NCBI GenBank assembly: GCA_025617745.1
Contig: CM046866.1
Location: forward strand, 16,685,725-16,749,724
DNA: 64,000 nucleotides
Source of the DNA: Heliocidaris erythrogramma
Lineage: Eukaryota > Echinodermata > Echinoidea > Camarodonta > Echinometridae
Direction: 5' to 3'
A model generated the notes under the pieces. That model ran no database searches and was not told the DNA's origin. It worked only from the letters and a program-made list of their open reading frames with translations. The translations under genes and the position numbers were made by a program. This document shows, piece by piece, positions 45,392 through 57,389 of the stretch; positions within the stretch are counted from its first letter, which is position 1; every line of letters starts with the position of its first letter.

Positions 45392-48030
45392 ACTAGAATT
45401 TAATTCGTCATGAGGACGAATTAGGTGGTCTGTCTTTCAATTTGTATGATCATGATTGTAATCAGGATGATCATAATAACGGGGAAATACTAAACAAATA
45501 TTCAATTTGTATGATCATGATTGTAATCAGGATGATCATAATAACGGGGAAATACTAAACAAATATTCAATTTGTATGATCATGATTGTAATCAGGATGA
45601 TCATAATAATGGGGAAATACTAAACTGAAGATAGGAAGTCAAGAATGCCACGCATGGAGATGCTTCTTGAGGACAGGAATGTAGAAAAATGTGTGCAACG
45701 GTCATTGGAAGATGTGATAATATTTGTGCAAGATAACAATCATGATAATGGTGATGATTATCATGATGAAGGTGAGATAATGATGGTGATGACATAATAA
45801 TAATAGCAATGATGATCATGAAGGTGATGATATTATATCATCATCATCATCATCATCATGAATATCATGACAGTGATGATGATAATGATGTTGAAGATAA
45901 TCATGATGATGATCATGAATATCATCATGACAGTGATGATGATAATGAAGTTGATGATAATCATCATCATGAATATCATCATGACAGTGATGATGATAAT
46001 GATGTTGATGATAATCATGATGATGATCATTATATCATGACAGTAATGATGATAATGTTGATGATGATAATCATCATTATCATCATCATCATCATGAATA
46101 TCATGACAGTGATGATGATAATGATGTTGATGATTATCATGATAATGATATAATGATGATGGTGATGATGATGATGATAATGGTGATGACCATGACTGAA
46201 ATGACATTGATCTTAGCCCTTCAAAATATGAAAGAGAAATGACATTTAGTGAAGAAGCTACGACCATAAGTTGATTTGTACAAAATGGCGCCTAGATGGC
46301 GTCACGATAACCTGATGACTTAAAAAAAAATGTGGGAACTTAACCTTATTAGGACCGATGACTGAAGAAAATTTGAAGATAATAGGGTGAGCCAATTTTG
46401 AGAAATTGTGATATCAAATAGGACTAATGATATTGCAGGATAGCTTTAATACACGTCAGGAAATCAGATTTTCCATAGGGTTGTACATAAACTATTGCAC
46501 ACTACTTTCCAATAGACATAACACGCAAAATAAGGCATTTTATTACTTTGTTTGTGATTGCTTATGTTATAATAGTCGAACAAGATGGTAAAATGAAAGG
46601 CAAAAAGAAGCAAAAAAAAAATTTTTTTAATGGCCCCACCGGGGATCGAACCTGGGTCACCGGAGTGAGAGGCAAGTGCTTTGACCAATATACCAAAATA
46701 TTTCCCATAGAGATAACACGTAAACGAAAAACGGGATTCTCAAATCCCATTTTGTAGTGAAAAATTGGGCATGATCCCGACATCTGATCAAAAATTGGAG
46801 ACCACACTTATAAAAGCTTATAGTCTCAGCTATAACATACTAAAATCTGGAAGAAAATAGACCAAAAACAACTGAGATACAGCTCAGAGAACAATGTCAT
46901 GTAGATTCATGATTCGAAAAAAAATCATCTTCCATAGACATAACACGCAAATAGGGAAAATTCTGACATGGCATCTTTAATTGAAAATTTCACTGTCATG
47001 ACGTCATCAAAATGAAAAATGATGGCAACTGATTTTGTAGGAAATTGCCTCAGCTACAACATATTAAAATCTGGGCGAAAAACGACCAATAATTACGAAT
47101 TTAGAGCCAAATTTGCTTAAATGTGATGACGTCAAAACATGAAAAATGGAAATTTTGAATTCTGGCGCCATTTTGATGACGTCATAATGTTTATAAGGGT
47201 CAAATGATACATGAAATCATATTTATGATTCATACCCTACCTGATGATGAAAAAAAATTGGGGGGTTTATGGACTATTTAAAGAGCTAGAGTTAATTTTG
47301 TAGAGGCATGTTTTTGCATGTTTTTACGTTATTTTCGCCAAAGATGCGCGCACGGATTTTGAACTTTGACGCGCCCGTACGACCTTATTATTAATTGAAA
47401 TTGATTCCAAGTTGATGGAAATGATGAAGAAAAGTGTCAGGATTGCAAATCAATCGAAAAAACAACGTTTTAACGTTATTTACGACTTGCGCGTGCGTAA
47501 AACGCGCGCGCGGACGCTTACGCACGGACATTTTTGAAATGCTCAAAATTACCTGAAACGTGTGTAGACTTGATCCTACGTGATTTTGAGCATTTTTAAA
47601 TTTTGACGCGCGCGTACGCGCACGTCCTGACCTCTAGATGACCTGTGAGGACATGACTTGATGACCTGTCAAGTGAAGTTTATGTGATGTGAATATAGTT
47701 GATTTTTGATGATCGATAATGAAGATATAATCGATCTTGTACATTTACAAAATGGCGTCTTGATGACGTCACGATGACCTGATGACCTCCAAAAGCTTAA
47801 TGGACCATGTCCATGATTGACCTCATACATGACATGAAACTTGATGATATTGACCTGGCCGATTTTGAGATTTGGTGGCCACAAGATTTTGTAATAAAAA
47901 GAATAAAGAAAAATCTTGACAAAACTAAAAGGAGGTCTGTCATAAATGACAGACCACCTAATAATAAAAAAAATAAAGAAAAATCTTGACAAAATTAAAA
48001 GGAGGTCTGTCATAAATGACAGAATAAATA
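45392..48030. repeat. Array unit 10 (subtype B), last unit
   Basis: The left region holds three tandem copies of a 75-bp segment (about 45,438-45,625, CAATTTGTATGATCATGATT). GAT minisatellite 45,740-46,180. tRNA-like box about 46,631-46,700. It ends with two AGGTCTGTCATAAATGACAG-type hairpins, of which the second is truncated. Confidence 0.75.
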
Positions 48031-48530
48031 ATAAATAAGCTGTTCTCAAGAACAAGTCTACATGTAATTTGCACGAAATTAAAAACATTGCAAATACACA
48101 TATTTTGCTGTACTTAGAAAAAAGAGATAAATATGTATCTTGCATTATTTTAAAGTTTTATGTGTCAACTCTCTAATGTGAAATTTACTGTTAACCTTGT
48201 AAATATGAGCCTGATCAGTTAGTCACAGATAGACATTTAAAAACATTTTGAAAGTTTGTAGGCCTCTAGAAAATAAGTCTTTAATTGACGAGAGCTGTTT
48301 CATTGTTAAGGCCATCACTGAAGGAGTTGGAAATCTGATAAAATTTGGTTGCCATGGATGCCTACTAAAGTTGTAATCCATAAAATATTCACTGTCATGG
48401 ACAGACAAAATGCTTACTCTTGACCGATCATATCATCATTGTTTGATTATTTTGTCATATAATGAAATTAAAATGTGATACTAGTTCCAGATAAAAATTC
48501 ATAATAAATTGATAACATACAGCCCTGGAA
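48031..48530. other. No feature recognised
   Basis: AT-rich sequence between the array and the paralogous 48,530 block. No ORF or repeat structure stands out. Confidence 0.4.
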
Positions 48531-49428
48531 AAATTATTAGACCAAGCTTCTTTAATAAGGGTACTATAATATGCAAACAAAATTATAAAAATGATTTGTC
48601 TTTGTATTTCATTGAATGAATACCAAATTCCAGCAATTATTCCTTGCTTTTATGATATTTTATTTCCTTCTTACCACAAAATTAACACTATCAGTAACCA
48701 TTCTTGGTCTAACAATTTTTTCCATGGCTGTAAATGTGAAACATTCCAATTTCTCTTCTTTTCTTGGCGAGTATACTGGAATAATTGTTGAATGGGGTAC
48801 CCCTATACAAATTTGGGTTCTCTTTAAATTGGCAAACTTGGTGCAAGCGTGCTGCAATCTTGCACACAAGCATGCCAACAAGCTTTGAATTTGCATCATT
48901 TTTTCCTCAAAATAGTTTGTCATTTTATAAGTATGAATAATAATTATTATGTTTAATAGCAAATTATAATATATGCATACAAAGAACTGATAATTTTTCA
49001 TTTTGGTTTATTAATAAAAAATAACATTGTAAAAACAGTCCAAAGACTGATAAATACAAAGTTTACAAAGTTGCTTGAAAAGATTACATAAAAGAATACA
49101 ATACATATCACTAAATAGACTGCTTCTGTAATGTATACAAATTTATGCACATATATTTGCTGAGCACCTAGTGACGAGCTATTCCATTAACCTGCTTTTT
49201 ATAAATGAGCCTCAATGCTTGGAATCCAGTTTGCATACATTATTTGTTGCTATGTCCGACAAGATTTCAGGTTGTCAAGAACAACCTTTGTTTGAAAGGT
49301 ATGTATAAACTTTGGGTACATTAGCGAAGCAGTCTATTGACAGGGAATAAAATTTGAATATTAAAAAAGAATAAATTATTGCGCTTCAAATAGATGATAA
49401 GAGCAAACAATTATTTGCAATTATAAAC
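48530..49428. repeat. Segmental block duplicated at 56,507-57,385
   Basis: Starts AAATTATTAGACCAAGCTTC and runs to GCAAACAATTATTTGCAATT. The copy at 56,507 is highly similar with small indels. A 90-codon open frame (48,616-48,888) is kept in the copy as 89 codons (56,593-56,862), but most differences between them are nonsynonymous, arguing against a constrained protein. The start resembles transposon ends of the CTGGAAAAATTATTAGACC type. Confidence 0.7.
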
Positions 49429-49467
49429 TAGAAATGTGCATTGCTGGTGCCGCGCAATGCGAAATGT

Positions 49468-51327
49468 ATCCCCCGGCACTGGCAGCGATTTGAAGGAGGG
49501 ACAAAGACCCTCCCCCATCCCCTCCCTCAAACAAAAGGATGGTGTAGAAATTGCCGCCAGTGGCCCGGAATATTGTCAACACTAGGAGCAGCATTACCAA
49601 AACGATTTGTGCAGATTAGAGTATAATGCATTTTTATAGAAAATTCGGAAGAAATATGACCTCAGAGCGCACATAAGCCATCCACTAAAATATGACCTTT
49701 GATCCTATGAAAGACGGAACACTAGAGGCAGCATCACCAAAAACTGTAGAGGTGTAATCTATAATGGACCTACATACAAAATCTGAAAGAAATGAGTTAA
49801 CAAATGTGTCCTCCAGAATGCATGCAACGAAAATATGACATTTGACCCTAACAACAACCTGAATATGACATTTGACTGTATAGAAAGTGGTACAGTGGGG
49901 GTAGCATCAGCAAACAATTTAGATGTGTAGGTTTCACTAAGATACATCTCCATACAAAATTTGAAAGAAATCCATCAAGAAATGTGGCCTGCAGAGTGCA
50001 CTCACGCCATGCCCTGAAGTATGACCTTTGACCCTATAAAAGACGGAACACTGGTGGCAGCATCACCAAAAACTATAGGTTTTTAGATTACACCAAGAGA
50101 CACCTTCATGCAAAATTTGAACGAAATCCGTCAAGAAATGCAGAAGAGTGCAAGAAATGGAAAAATGACCTTTGACCCTATAAAGGACGGAACAATGAGG
50201 GCAGCATCACCAAAAATTAAATATGTGTAGATTATACCAAGATACATCTCCATACAAAATTTGAATGAAATCCGTCAAGAAATGCAGAAGTAAGAGTGCA
50301 CAAAAGGGACAAATGAGGTTTGACCCTATAAAGGACGGAACAATGAGGGCAGCATCACCAAACAGTAAAGATGTGTAGATTATACCAAGATACATCTCCA
50401 TACAAAATTTGAAAGAAATCCATCAAGAAATGTGGCCTGCAGAGTGAACTCACGCCATCCCTTGAAGTATGACCTTTGACCCTATAAAAGACGGGACACT
50501 GGTGGCAGCATCACCAAAAAGTAAAGGTTTTTAGATTACACCAAGGGACACCTTCATGCAAAATTTGAACGAAATCCGTCGAGAAATGCAGAAGTAAGAG
50601 TGCGAGAAATGCAGAAGAGTGCAAGAAATGGAAAAATGACCTTTGACCCTATAAAGGACGGAACAATGAGGGCAGCATCACCAAAAATTAAACATGTGTA
50701 GATTATACCAAGATACATCTCCATACAAAATTTGAACAAAATCCGTTGAGAAATGTGGCCTGCAGAGTGCACTCATGCCATGCCCTGAAGTATGACCTTT
50801 GACCCTATAAAAGACGGAACACTGGTGGCAGCATCACCAAACACTACAGGTTTTTAAATTACACCAAGAGACACCTTCATGCAAAATTTGAACGAAATCC
50901 GTTGAGAAATGTGACCGCCAGAGTGCACACAAGAGTACACACAAGACATCTATCAAAATATGACCTTTGACCCTATAAAAGACGGAACACTGGGGGCAGC
51001 ATCACCAAAATCTATAGGGTTCCAGATTTTACCAAGAGACACCTTCATACAAAATTTGAACAAAATCCGTTGAGAAATGTGACCGCTAGAGCGCACACAA
51101 ACTATCCCCCAAAATATGGCCTTTTACCCTATAAAAGACGGAACACTGGGGGCAGCATCACCAGAAACTATAGGGGTCCAGATTTTACCAAGATACACGT
51201 CCACAGGAAGTCTGAAAGAAATTCGTCGAGAAATGTGACCGCTAGAGCGCACACAAGAATGTGACACGGCGGCGGCGGCGGCGGCGAAACGCTGCTGAAT
51301 CCAAAGTATCCTCCGGCATACTGCCGG
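49468..51327. repeat. Tandem repeat array with DR1-like words
   Basis: About 11 units of roughly 130-170 bp: TGACCTTTGACCCTATAAA, GACGGAACACTGG, GCAGCATCACCAAA, TAGATTATACCAAGA, ACAAAATTTGAA, AAATCCGTCAAGAAATG. The block is bounded by GTATCCCCCGGCA (49,468) and its inverse TGCCGGGGGATAC (ending about 51,330), with a (CGG)n tract at 51,268-51,285. The paralogous locus at 57,380 lacks the block. Confidence 0.85.
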
Positions 51328-51334
51328 GGGATAC

Positions 51335-51850
51335 AATTAAGGACAGATGCAATAGGGGAAAAAGAAAAGCTAGGGAAAAGAAAAGATAGGGAAGACAAAA
51401 GAGAAAGGAGGGAAAAAGAGCAGGAGTCTGTTGGGAAGAAGCAAAATTATGCAATTAATAAAAAAGAAAATTAATAAAAAAGAAAATTAAAATATAAATA
51501 CAAGAAAATGCTATAATGTAGTTTATATTTGAATAACAGTAAATGTAATTCATCTTATTAAAGAAGGCAAAGCGTTGGGTTAATAATCATTGTTATGTAG
51601 AAAAACCATACATGTATTAAGAACGTAAACACAGTGAAGATTATAGTGAAATCAATCAAAATGAAATAGCGTGAAACTTTGATAAGAAAATTAACAGTAG
51701 TGAGGAATACATAATTATATAAAAGACCTCGGTCTAAGAATCCAAAACAATGTGAGAAGAGAAAAACACATTTTATGTAGGCGATGCAATAAATATTGCA
51801 GAAGCTGAATAAAGCAAGAGTACATGTACGTCAGGATGAATAATAAAAGA
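51335..51850. repeat. Segmental block duplicated at 57,390-57,895
   Basis: GCAATAGGGGAAAAAGAAAA to CATGTACGTCAGGATGAATA. The partner is nearly identical apart from indels such as GATTGTAGTTT-region changes. It is part of the duplication that carries genes 3 and 4. Confidence 0.8.
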
Positions 51851-52831
51851 AAAATATGAGGATTAACAGAGATATGTCTTCAAATACAAAAATAAACAAG
51901 AGCAACGCAAAGCGTAGCATCCCCTCGCCGGGTACAAATGGCCTATATACATGTACGTTAGAACAAGTTACCTCCATTAGACTGTACTATTATATTACTA
52001 GGCAAGGAGGTTACTGGTACCTGGGGATTGGATGTACAGAAAGTTTACTACTGTATGGAATGACCCATGAGAAGATCTGAAAATTAACTTTCTCATGTAC
52101 ATAATTAGCAATTTTTAGCATATTTAATGAGCTGTGACCTTTGACTTACATACTCAACATTACTTACATTATCGAATGGAAACCACATTTTTGCATATAT
52201 AATTAGCTATTTTTCGCATATTTAAGGAACTGTGAAATTTGACCTTTGACCTACATACTCAAAGATCAAACATAGGCTATATCTTAATTCATACCTTGTA
52301 CCTTCTTACCAAATTTCATTAAAATCTGTCTAACATTACTAAAGTTATTGAACGGAAACCAATTTTTCGGACACATACAGTAATTAGCTATTTTTGCATA
52401 TATAATGAGCTATGACCTTTGACCTAAATACTCTAAAATCAAACTTAAGCTGTATTTTGATACCATGTACCTTCATAAACATTACTAATTGAAGTTAGTG
52501 AACGGAAAAACATTTTTTTTGAACATCCTAATAATTTTTTTTCTCTATCTTTAGTCTTACTTCTTTTTCTTTATTATATTTTTCGGGGGTTGCATTTTCA
52601 TGTAAAGGAAATTGATTCTGCCCTTTTAAATTAATTAAAAATGGATAATTTTAGATCAAGAATCTCTTTCATCATATCAGGAAACAAAATGACTCAACTT
52701 TGATAGGTACATTGTATTTATAGTAAAAGGAAACAACAGTCAAAAACACACCTCACTACTGCTGAATTAGTGTAGACTTAATGTTGAATACAGAATACAC
52801 TGCCATGTTTTAATAACCAAAGTGAAAAACA
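51851..52831. promoter_or_regulatory. 5' flank of gene 3 with DR1-like elements
   Basis: TGACCTTTGACCT, the complement of the nuclear-receptor DR1 consensus, occurs exactly at 52,240-52,252 and 52,413-52,425. A near match is at 52,134. The segment from 52,318 is shared with 60,019-60,686 before gene 4, which keeps one exact copy at 60,104-60,116. A repeat-derived origin is likely, since neighbouring units repeat TACATACTCAA and CATATATAATTAGC. Binding is unproven. Confidence 0.4.
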
Positions 52832-52848
52832 GAAACTGAAAGTGAAAC
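52832..52848 (+). promoter_or_regulatory. IRF/ISRE-like motif before gene 3
   Basis: GAAACTGAAAGTGAAAC contains overlapping GAAANNGAAA cores, the consensus recognised by interferon regulatory factors. It lies 86 bp upstream of the ATG. Gene 2 lacks it in the aligned flank. Gene 4 has a four-unit array at the same place. Confidence 0.5.
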
Positions 52849-52933
52849 ACAAAACGGTCGCTATTTTCTGAAGACCCAATCTTCGCTAGGTGAGAAGTTA
52901 ATTTTTAGAAGAAAAAACCATTAAAGCAGAACC

Positions 52934-53902
52934 ATGTACTTCATTAATCATATTGGATATACTAGTATTGCTGCCATTGTTGGACTGATTTCTGTGATGC
53001 CATTGACATGCTATGCTACAGAAATGACATTATGCACCGATGATTCAATGCCATGTGTACTGAGATATGGAGAGACTCAAAAGGTCTGTGCTGGAGATAG
53101 CATCTACACAAAGATGACATTGAGAGTGCCATCTACCATAAGCCCTCAAAATATCACTATTTTGGTTCAGGGCCACCAATTTTCCAAAGGGCCTTTTGTA
53201 TCAGGTCGTTTTCACAATGGAGATGATCGTATCAGCCGATGGAAAAACAGAATCTCCTTTCAAGGCAACAACATGACTTATGAAACATGGAATTCAAAGA
53301 TCGAGTACAAGGATGAATTTGAAAGTGATCTGCAGATAGATATTGAAGGGGAGAGGTTCACTTCAAAACCCTTCAAGTGGTATGATGTTGAGAACTGCAT
53401 CCCTGCAACTGAACCTGAAAGTGTTGAAAAGGACACATTAGGGCAAACTTTGGCGAACATTACAGAACAGTTGGGTCAGATGAGGGTTTCTATAGATGCT
53501 TTGGCCACAGAAATGTTAGAGGTCAAAGATTCCAATAATCAGTCACTGAAGAGCAGACTGGAGAGTCTCAAGAATATTGGAATTGCAGATATCATTGTAT
53601 CCATTTTTCATTTGTTTGCAACAATCCTGATAATGTTAATAATCAAGTATATGCTTGCAGGTATTAAAGGTCAACTTGAAACACAAGTCGACGACCGTCT
53701 GCCATCTTCACACAGCTCCGATAATTCTCAAGTCCAAAACACTGATACTGAGAGAGGGAGTACACCCTCAAATCTTACAGACCTAAATGCATCTAGTAAC
53801 ACCCACGATCTAGAGAGACCACGGTCCTTGCTTAGTCTGGCTCCTCAAGATGAAGTAGAGAATGGGGCTCCCCAAGACGAAATAGAGACTGCTGGACTCT
53901 GA
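52934..53902 (+). CDS. Family gene 3: membrane protein, single stalk unit (322 aa)
   Basis: Intronless. Signal peptide about 1-28 (hydrophobic IAAIVGLISV, cleavage near CYA). The ectodomain to about 155 has Cys at 34, 41, 52 and 155, sequons at 73 and 113, and conserved RISFQGNNMTYETWN and DEFESDLQIDIEGERF. One 28-residue heptad unit is at 165-192 with an NIT sequon. The membrane span is about 219-242. The tail (about 80 residues) has RPRSLLSLAPQDE and a C-terminus ETAGL. About 96 percent identical to gene 4. From residue about 103 to 236 the two are identical in DNA as well, while residues 54-102 hold a cluster of replacements. Unrecognised family. Confidence 0.88.
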   Translation: MYFINHIGYTSIAAIVGLISVMPLTCYATEMTLCTDDSMPCVLRYGETQKVCAGDSIYTKMTLRVPSTISPQNITILVQGHQFSKGPFVSGRFHNGDDRISRWKNRISFQGNNMTYETWNSKIEYKDEFESDLQIDIEGERFTSKPFKWYDVENCIPATEPESVEKDTLGQTLANITEQLGQMRVSIDALATEMLEVKDSNNQSLKSRLESLKNIGIADIIVSIFHLFATILIMLIIKYMLAGIKGQLETQVDDRLPSSHSSDNSQVQNTDTERGSTPSNLTDLNASSNTHDLERPRSLLSLAPQDEVENGAPQDEIETAGL

Positions 53903-56505
53903 ACCAACATCCATCCACAACTGGTGTTGCTGAACTAATGTGTCCAACATCACATGAGTTGCAATGGATCACATTGTACCTGAAGACACTCTTCTCGTGA
54001 AGGAGTGCCCTTATTTTTTGCAAAGGAGATTTGCAAAAGTGGAATGTCCAATCTACAATGTCATCTCTCGATGTGTCCAATACATATTGGCTATTAATTT
54101 GCTAATCACCTTATGCATGTACATGTATATGTTTGATTTTTACTGTATGCCAGGTTTGTATTTATGCATTCATTCCAGGATTATCTCTTTCTTTCTTTCT
54201 TGAGCTTTCGCTCTGGACAACTTTTCGTCTTCCAGATGGTTCCACCAGGTCCATATTCCATTTTAAAAAAATGATGCTCAACTGTTTCCAAATTTATTTC
54301 TGGATACTGGTACAATGAAATGTCTTTCGTGCTTCTAAACAGATTGTGCCTTTGTAGTATGTAATTATAATCTTATTGTTACTCACCAGAGTGTTATGAT
54401 ATCATTCATAATCAAACAAACGAAAACTTCCTTGGATCAATGATACCTAAAATGCCTTCAATGTGGTTTAATTAACATGTAAATTTGTTATGTGATGGTC
54501 TCATATTTTTCTATTTGTATCAAAAAGATATGATCATACCTAGCAAATTTCTTTACAAGATCACAGTCTATTGATGCCCATAGAACTTAGCACTTGTCCT
54601 AGCTAGTACCAGAACTCAAATGGGCAAACATTCTTTTTCTCACAAAGGTGCTGCCCTATGAAACCAGCTACCATATTCTGTTAGAAATGCTCAATCCAAA
54701 TATGCATTTGCTAATCTGTATTGGAGAATAGTGTAAGTATATACACTCAACCAAAAAAGTAAGTTCCCCCCTAGTATTTTTGGATATATCTCAAAAAGTA
54801 TTTTACCGATTTTCATAATTCAAACGGGAATGGATAGGAAATTTTATTACTCATAACATGAATGGCATATCATTGCCACCAGATATCATTATTGGTGTGA
54901 AAAAATGCATTTTATGTCAAAATGCATGGGAAAAAAAGTTGCACTTAAGGTTTATATGAAGCATATTGTGTACATTTCCTATGCAAGTTAGCAAATGACC
55001 TTTTTAAATTGTTATGTAATTCTCAGGAATTTATTCAGGTACAATATGCTTCCCTATTAAACTGTATGCTCATGAAAAGAAAGAGATAGAGAAATATGCA
55101 ATAAACCATGCTTAAAAGTTCAGAATCATGAGTGATTGTTTGATTATTTGTGTAAAAGTCAATGCAAATCACTAAAGTGCAACTTTTTTTTCCATGCATT
55201 TTGACATAAAATGCATTTTTTCACACCAATAATGATATCTGGTGGCAATGATATGCCATTGTTTTGTAGTCCCAGTACTGGTTCCTATCTTTACCTTGAA
55301 ATTCATGTTAAAGGTCTTTAAATCTTTCTCATTCTTATAAACAATTCATGTAAACCAAATACTTAATCTACTTTCCTGATTCTGCCTCTGAGTCAATATA
55401 TTTCAATTTTTGCCTTGAATGTTGACAGGTACATGCAGCACGGAGTATGCTGGTCTAGTATTATTGCCATATTCATTTTGTGGTTTTGGGCATTTTGCTC
55501 GGATGTAAACTGGCTATTTTTCTATTTTCGAGGGTGAATTGCTCGCAAGTTTTCTAATGTGAATTCAAACTCCTCAGAGTTTGTCACATGACTTCTGGCA
55601 CTTCTTTTTTCATATCAAAATTTGATCTGTACTTTGTTGCTATTTCCAACTGATTACTAGTAGATAGAGTAGTATAAGAAATGGAGAGAGAACAACAGGA
55701 GCACAATTCTGTGTTGGTTCGCACAGTATAAGCGAGGAGTTATCATAAGTCCTTGGTATAATATTGTACAGCAATCTGGGAACAAAATGTGCGCAAGCGC
55801 ATTTCAATTCCTAACTCCGTAGAGTTTGGAAGTCAGTGTGAATCGCGAGGTGAAATATTGTGAGCATTTTCATCCCGAAGTTTTATACATTTAAAGAATG
55901 GTCCTGTTTCCCTTTGTAAATAGCACTGTAAATATTAGAACAAACACCAAGGCTGTCTATAGAATCTGTCCTTGCCAGAAGATCCCAACATAACGATCTC
56001 CCAGCAGTTTGTACAAATTGCACACATATAGCTGCGCGTAGGTTTTACATACATTGGTTTCATGTTGGGATTTTTACGTCTTGGCCAGTGATATATAAAA
56101 TGATTGTTTTCCCTTACATTTGTTGATTATTCCACTTGAGAAAAAAATGTTCACAGCAGGTCTATTAGAATTGTGGTATTAATTAAAATCAAACAAATCT
56201 GATGAAAATATTTTTTGGGCTTACCTTTCATTTTTATAGATCCACAAAAAGTCGATGGTGACTTAATTTTCATATACATGTATGCATTTACTGAGATCCC
56301 AAACATGAATAATTGTTTCTTGAATTAAAAAGCATTAAAATTTCATCATTATCTTTGACTTACAAATCATTTTGCATCTAATCATTTTCTACAATGTATT
56401 TTTGTGTTTTGTTTAATGTATCTCAGGCATTATATTTTTCCATATGTATTACATGTATATTGCTTCAAATCAGTATGCTGTAAAACTAGTAACGATTGCA
56501 AATTT
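53903..56505. repeat. 3' flank of gene 3, paralogous to the gene 2 flank
   Basis: Colinear with 21,732-24,620, including the foldback (54,863-55,262). Missing relative to gene 2 are about 140 bp near 54,295 and about 195 bp near 55,482. It carries instead an extra segment at 55,855-55,940 that recurs at 63,185-63,265 after gene 4. Confidence 0.75.
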
Positions 56506-56506
56506 A

Positions 56507-57385
56507 AAAATTATTAGACCAAGCTTCTTTAATAAGGGTACTATAATATGCAAACATAATTATAAAAATGATTTGTCTTTGTATTTCATTGAATGAATAC
56601 CAAATTCCAGCAATTATTCCTTGCTTTTATGATATTTTATTTCCTTCTTACCACAAAATTAACACTATCAGTAACCATTCTTGGTCTAACAATTTTTTCC
56701 ATGGCTGTAAATGTGAAACATTCCAATATTTCTTTTCTTGGCGAGTATACTGGAACAATTGATGAATGGGGTACCCCTATACAAATGTTGGTTCTCTTTA
56801 AATTGGCAAGCTTGCTGCAAGCATGCTGCAATCTTGCACACAAGCATGCCAACAAGCTTTGAATTTGCATCATTTTTTCCTCAAAATAGTTTGTCATTTT
56901 ATAAGTGTGAATAATAATTATGTTTAATTTGAAAATTATAATATATGCATACAAATAAATGATAATTTTTCATTTTGGTTTATTAATAAAAAAATTTAAA
57001 AATTGTAAAAACAGTCCAAAGATTGATAAATACAAAGTTTACAAAGTTGCTTGAAAAGATTACATAAAAGAATACAACACATATCACTAAATAGACAGCT
57101 CCTGTAATATATACAAATTTATGCACATATATTTGCTGAGCACCTAGTGACAAGCTATTCCATTAACCTGCTTTTTATAAATAAGCCTCAATGCTTGGAA
57201 TCCAGTTTGCATACATTATTTGTTGCTATGTCCGGCAAGCTTTCAGGTTGTCAAGAACAACCTTTGTTTGAAAGGTATGTATAAACTTTGCGTACATTAC
57301 CGAAGCAGTCTATTGACAGGGAATAAAATTTGAATAAATTATTGCACTTCAAATAGATAAGAGCAAACAATTATTTGCAATTATA
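56507..57385. repeat. Copy of the 48,530 segmental block
   Basis: Begins AAAATTATTAGACCAAGCTT. It continues directly into the GCAATAGGGG block without the DR1 array, so it represents the array-less arrangement of the same locus. Confidence 0.75.
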
Positions 57386-57389
57386 TAAT

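Larger units (their letters stand above)
26016..48030. repeat. 22-kb tandem array of hairpin-ended composite units
   Basis: Units begin ACTAGAATTTAATTCGTCAT at 26,016, 28,149, 29,948, 31,755, 33,625, 35,424, 37,492, 41,959 and 45,392. A headless unit starts at 39,353. Typical length is 1.8 kb. Order within a unit: left hairpin, GATGATCAT-rich segment, GAT minisatellite, minus-strand tRNA-like box with an A-run, three TGACGTCA palindromes, a CG-alternating tract and a 3' zone with or without a hairpin. Two subtypes exist: A (28.1-40.6 kb) and B (26.0-28.1, 42-48 kb). ORFs inside are low-complexity artefacts. The array separates family gene 2 from genes 3 and 4. Confidence 0.85.

Noticed and set aside
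48616..48888. Conserved small membrane-protein ORF pair (copy at 56,593-56,862)
   Set aside because: The frame survives in both copies with an in-frame 3-nt indel, but nearly all differences are nonsynonymous and it lies in a repeat that starts like a transposon end. Kept only as a repeat note.
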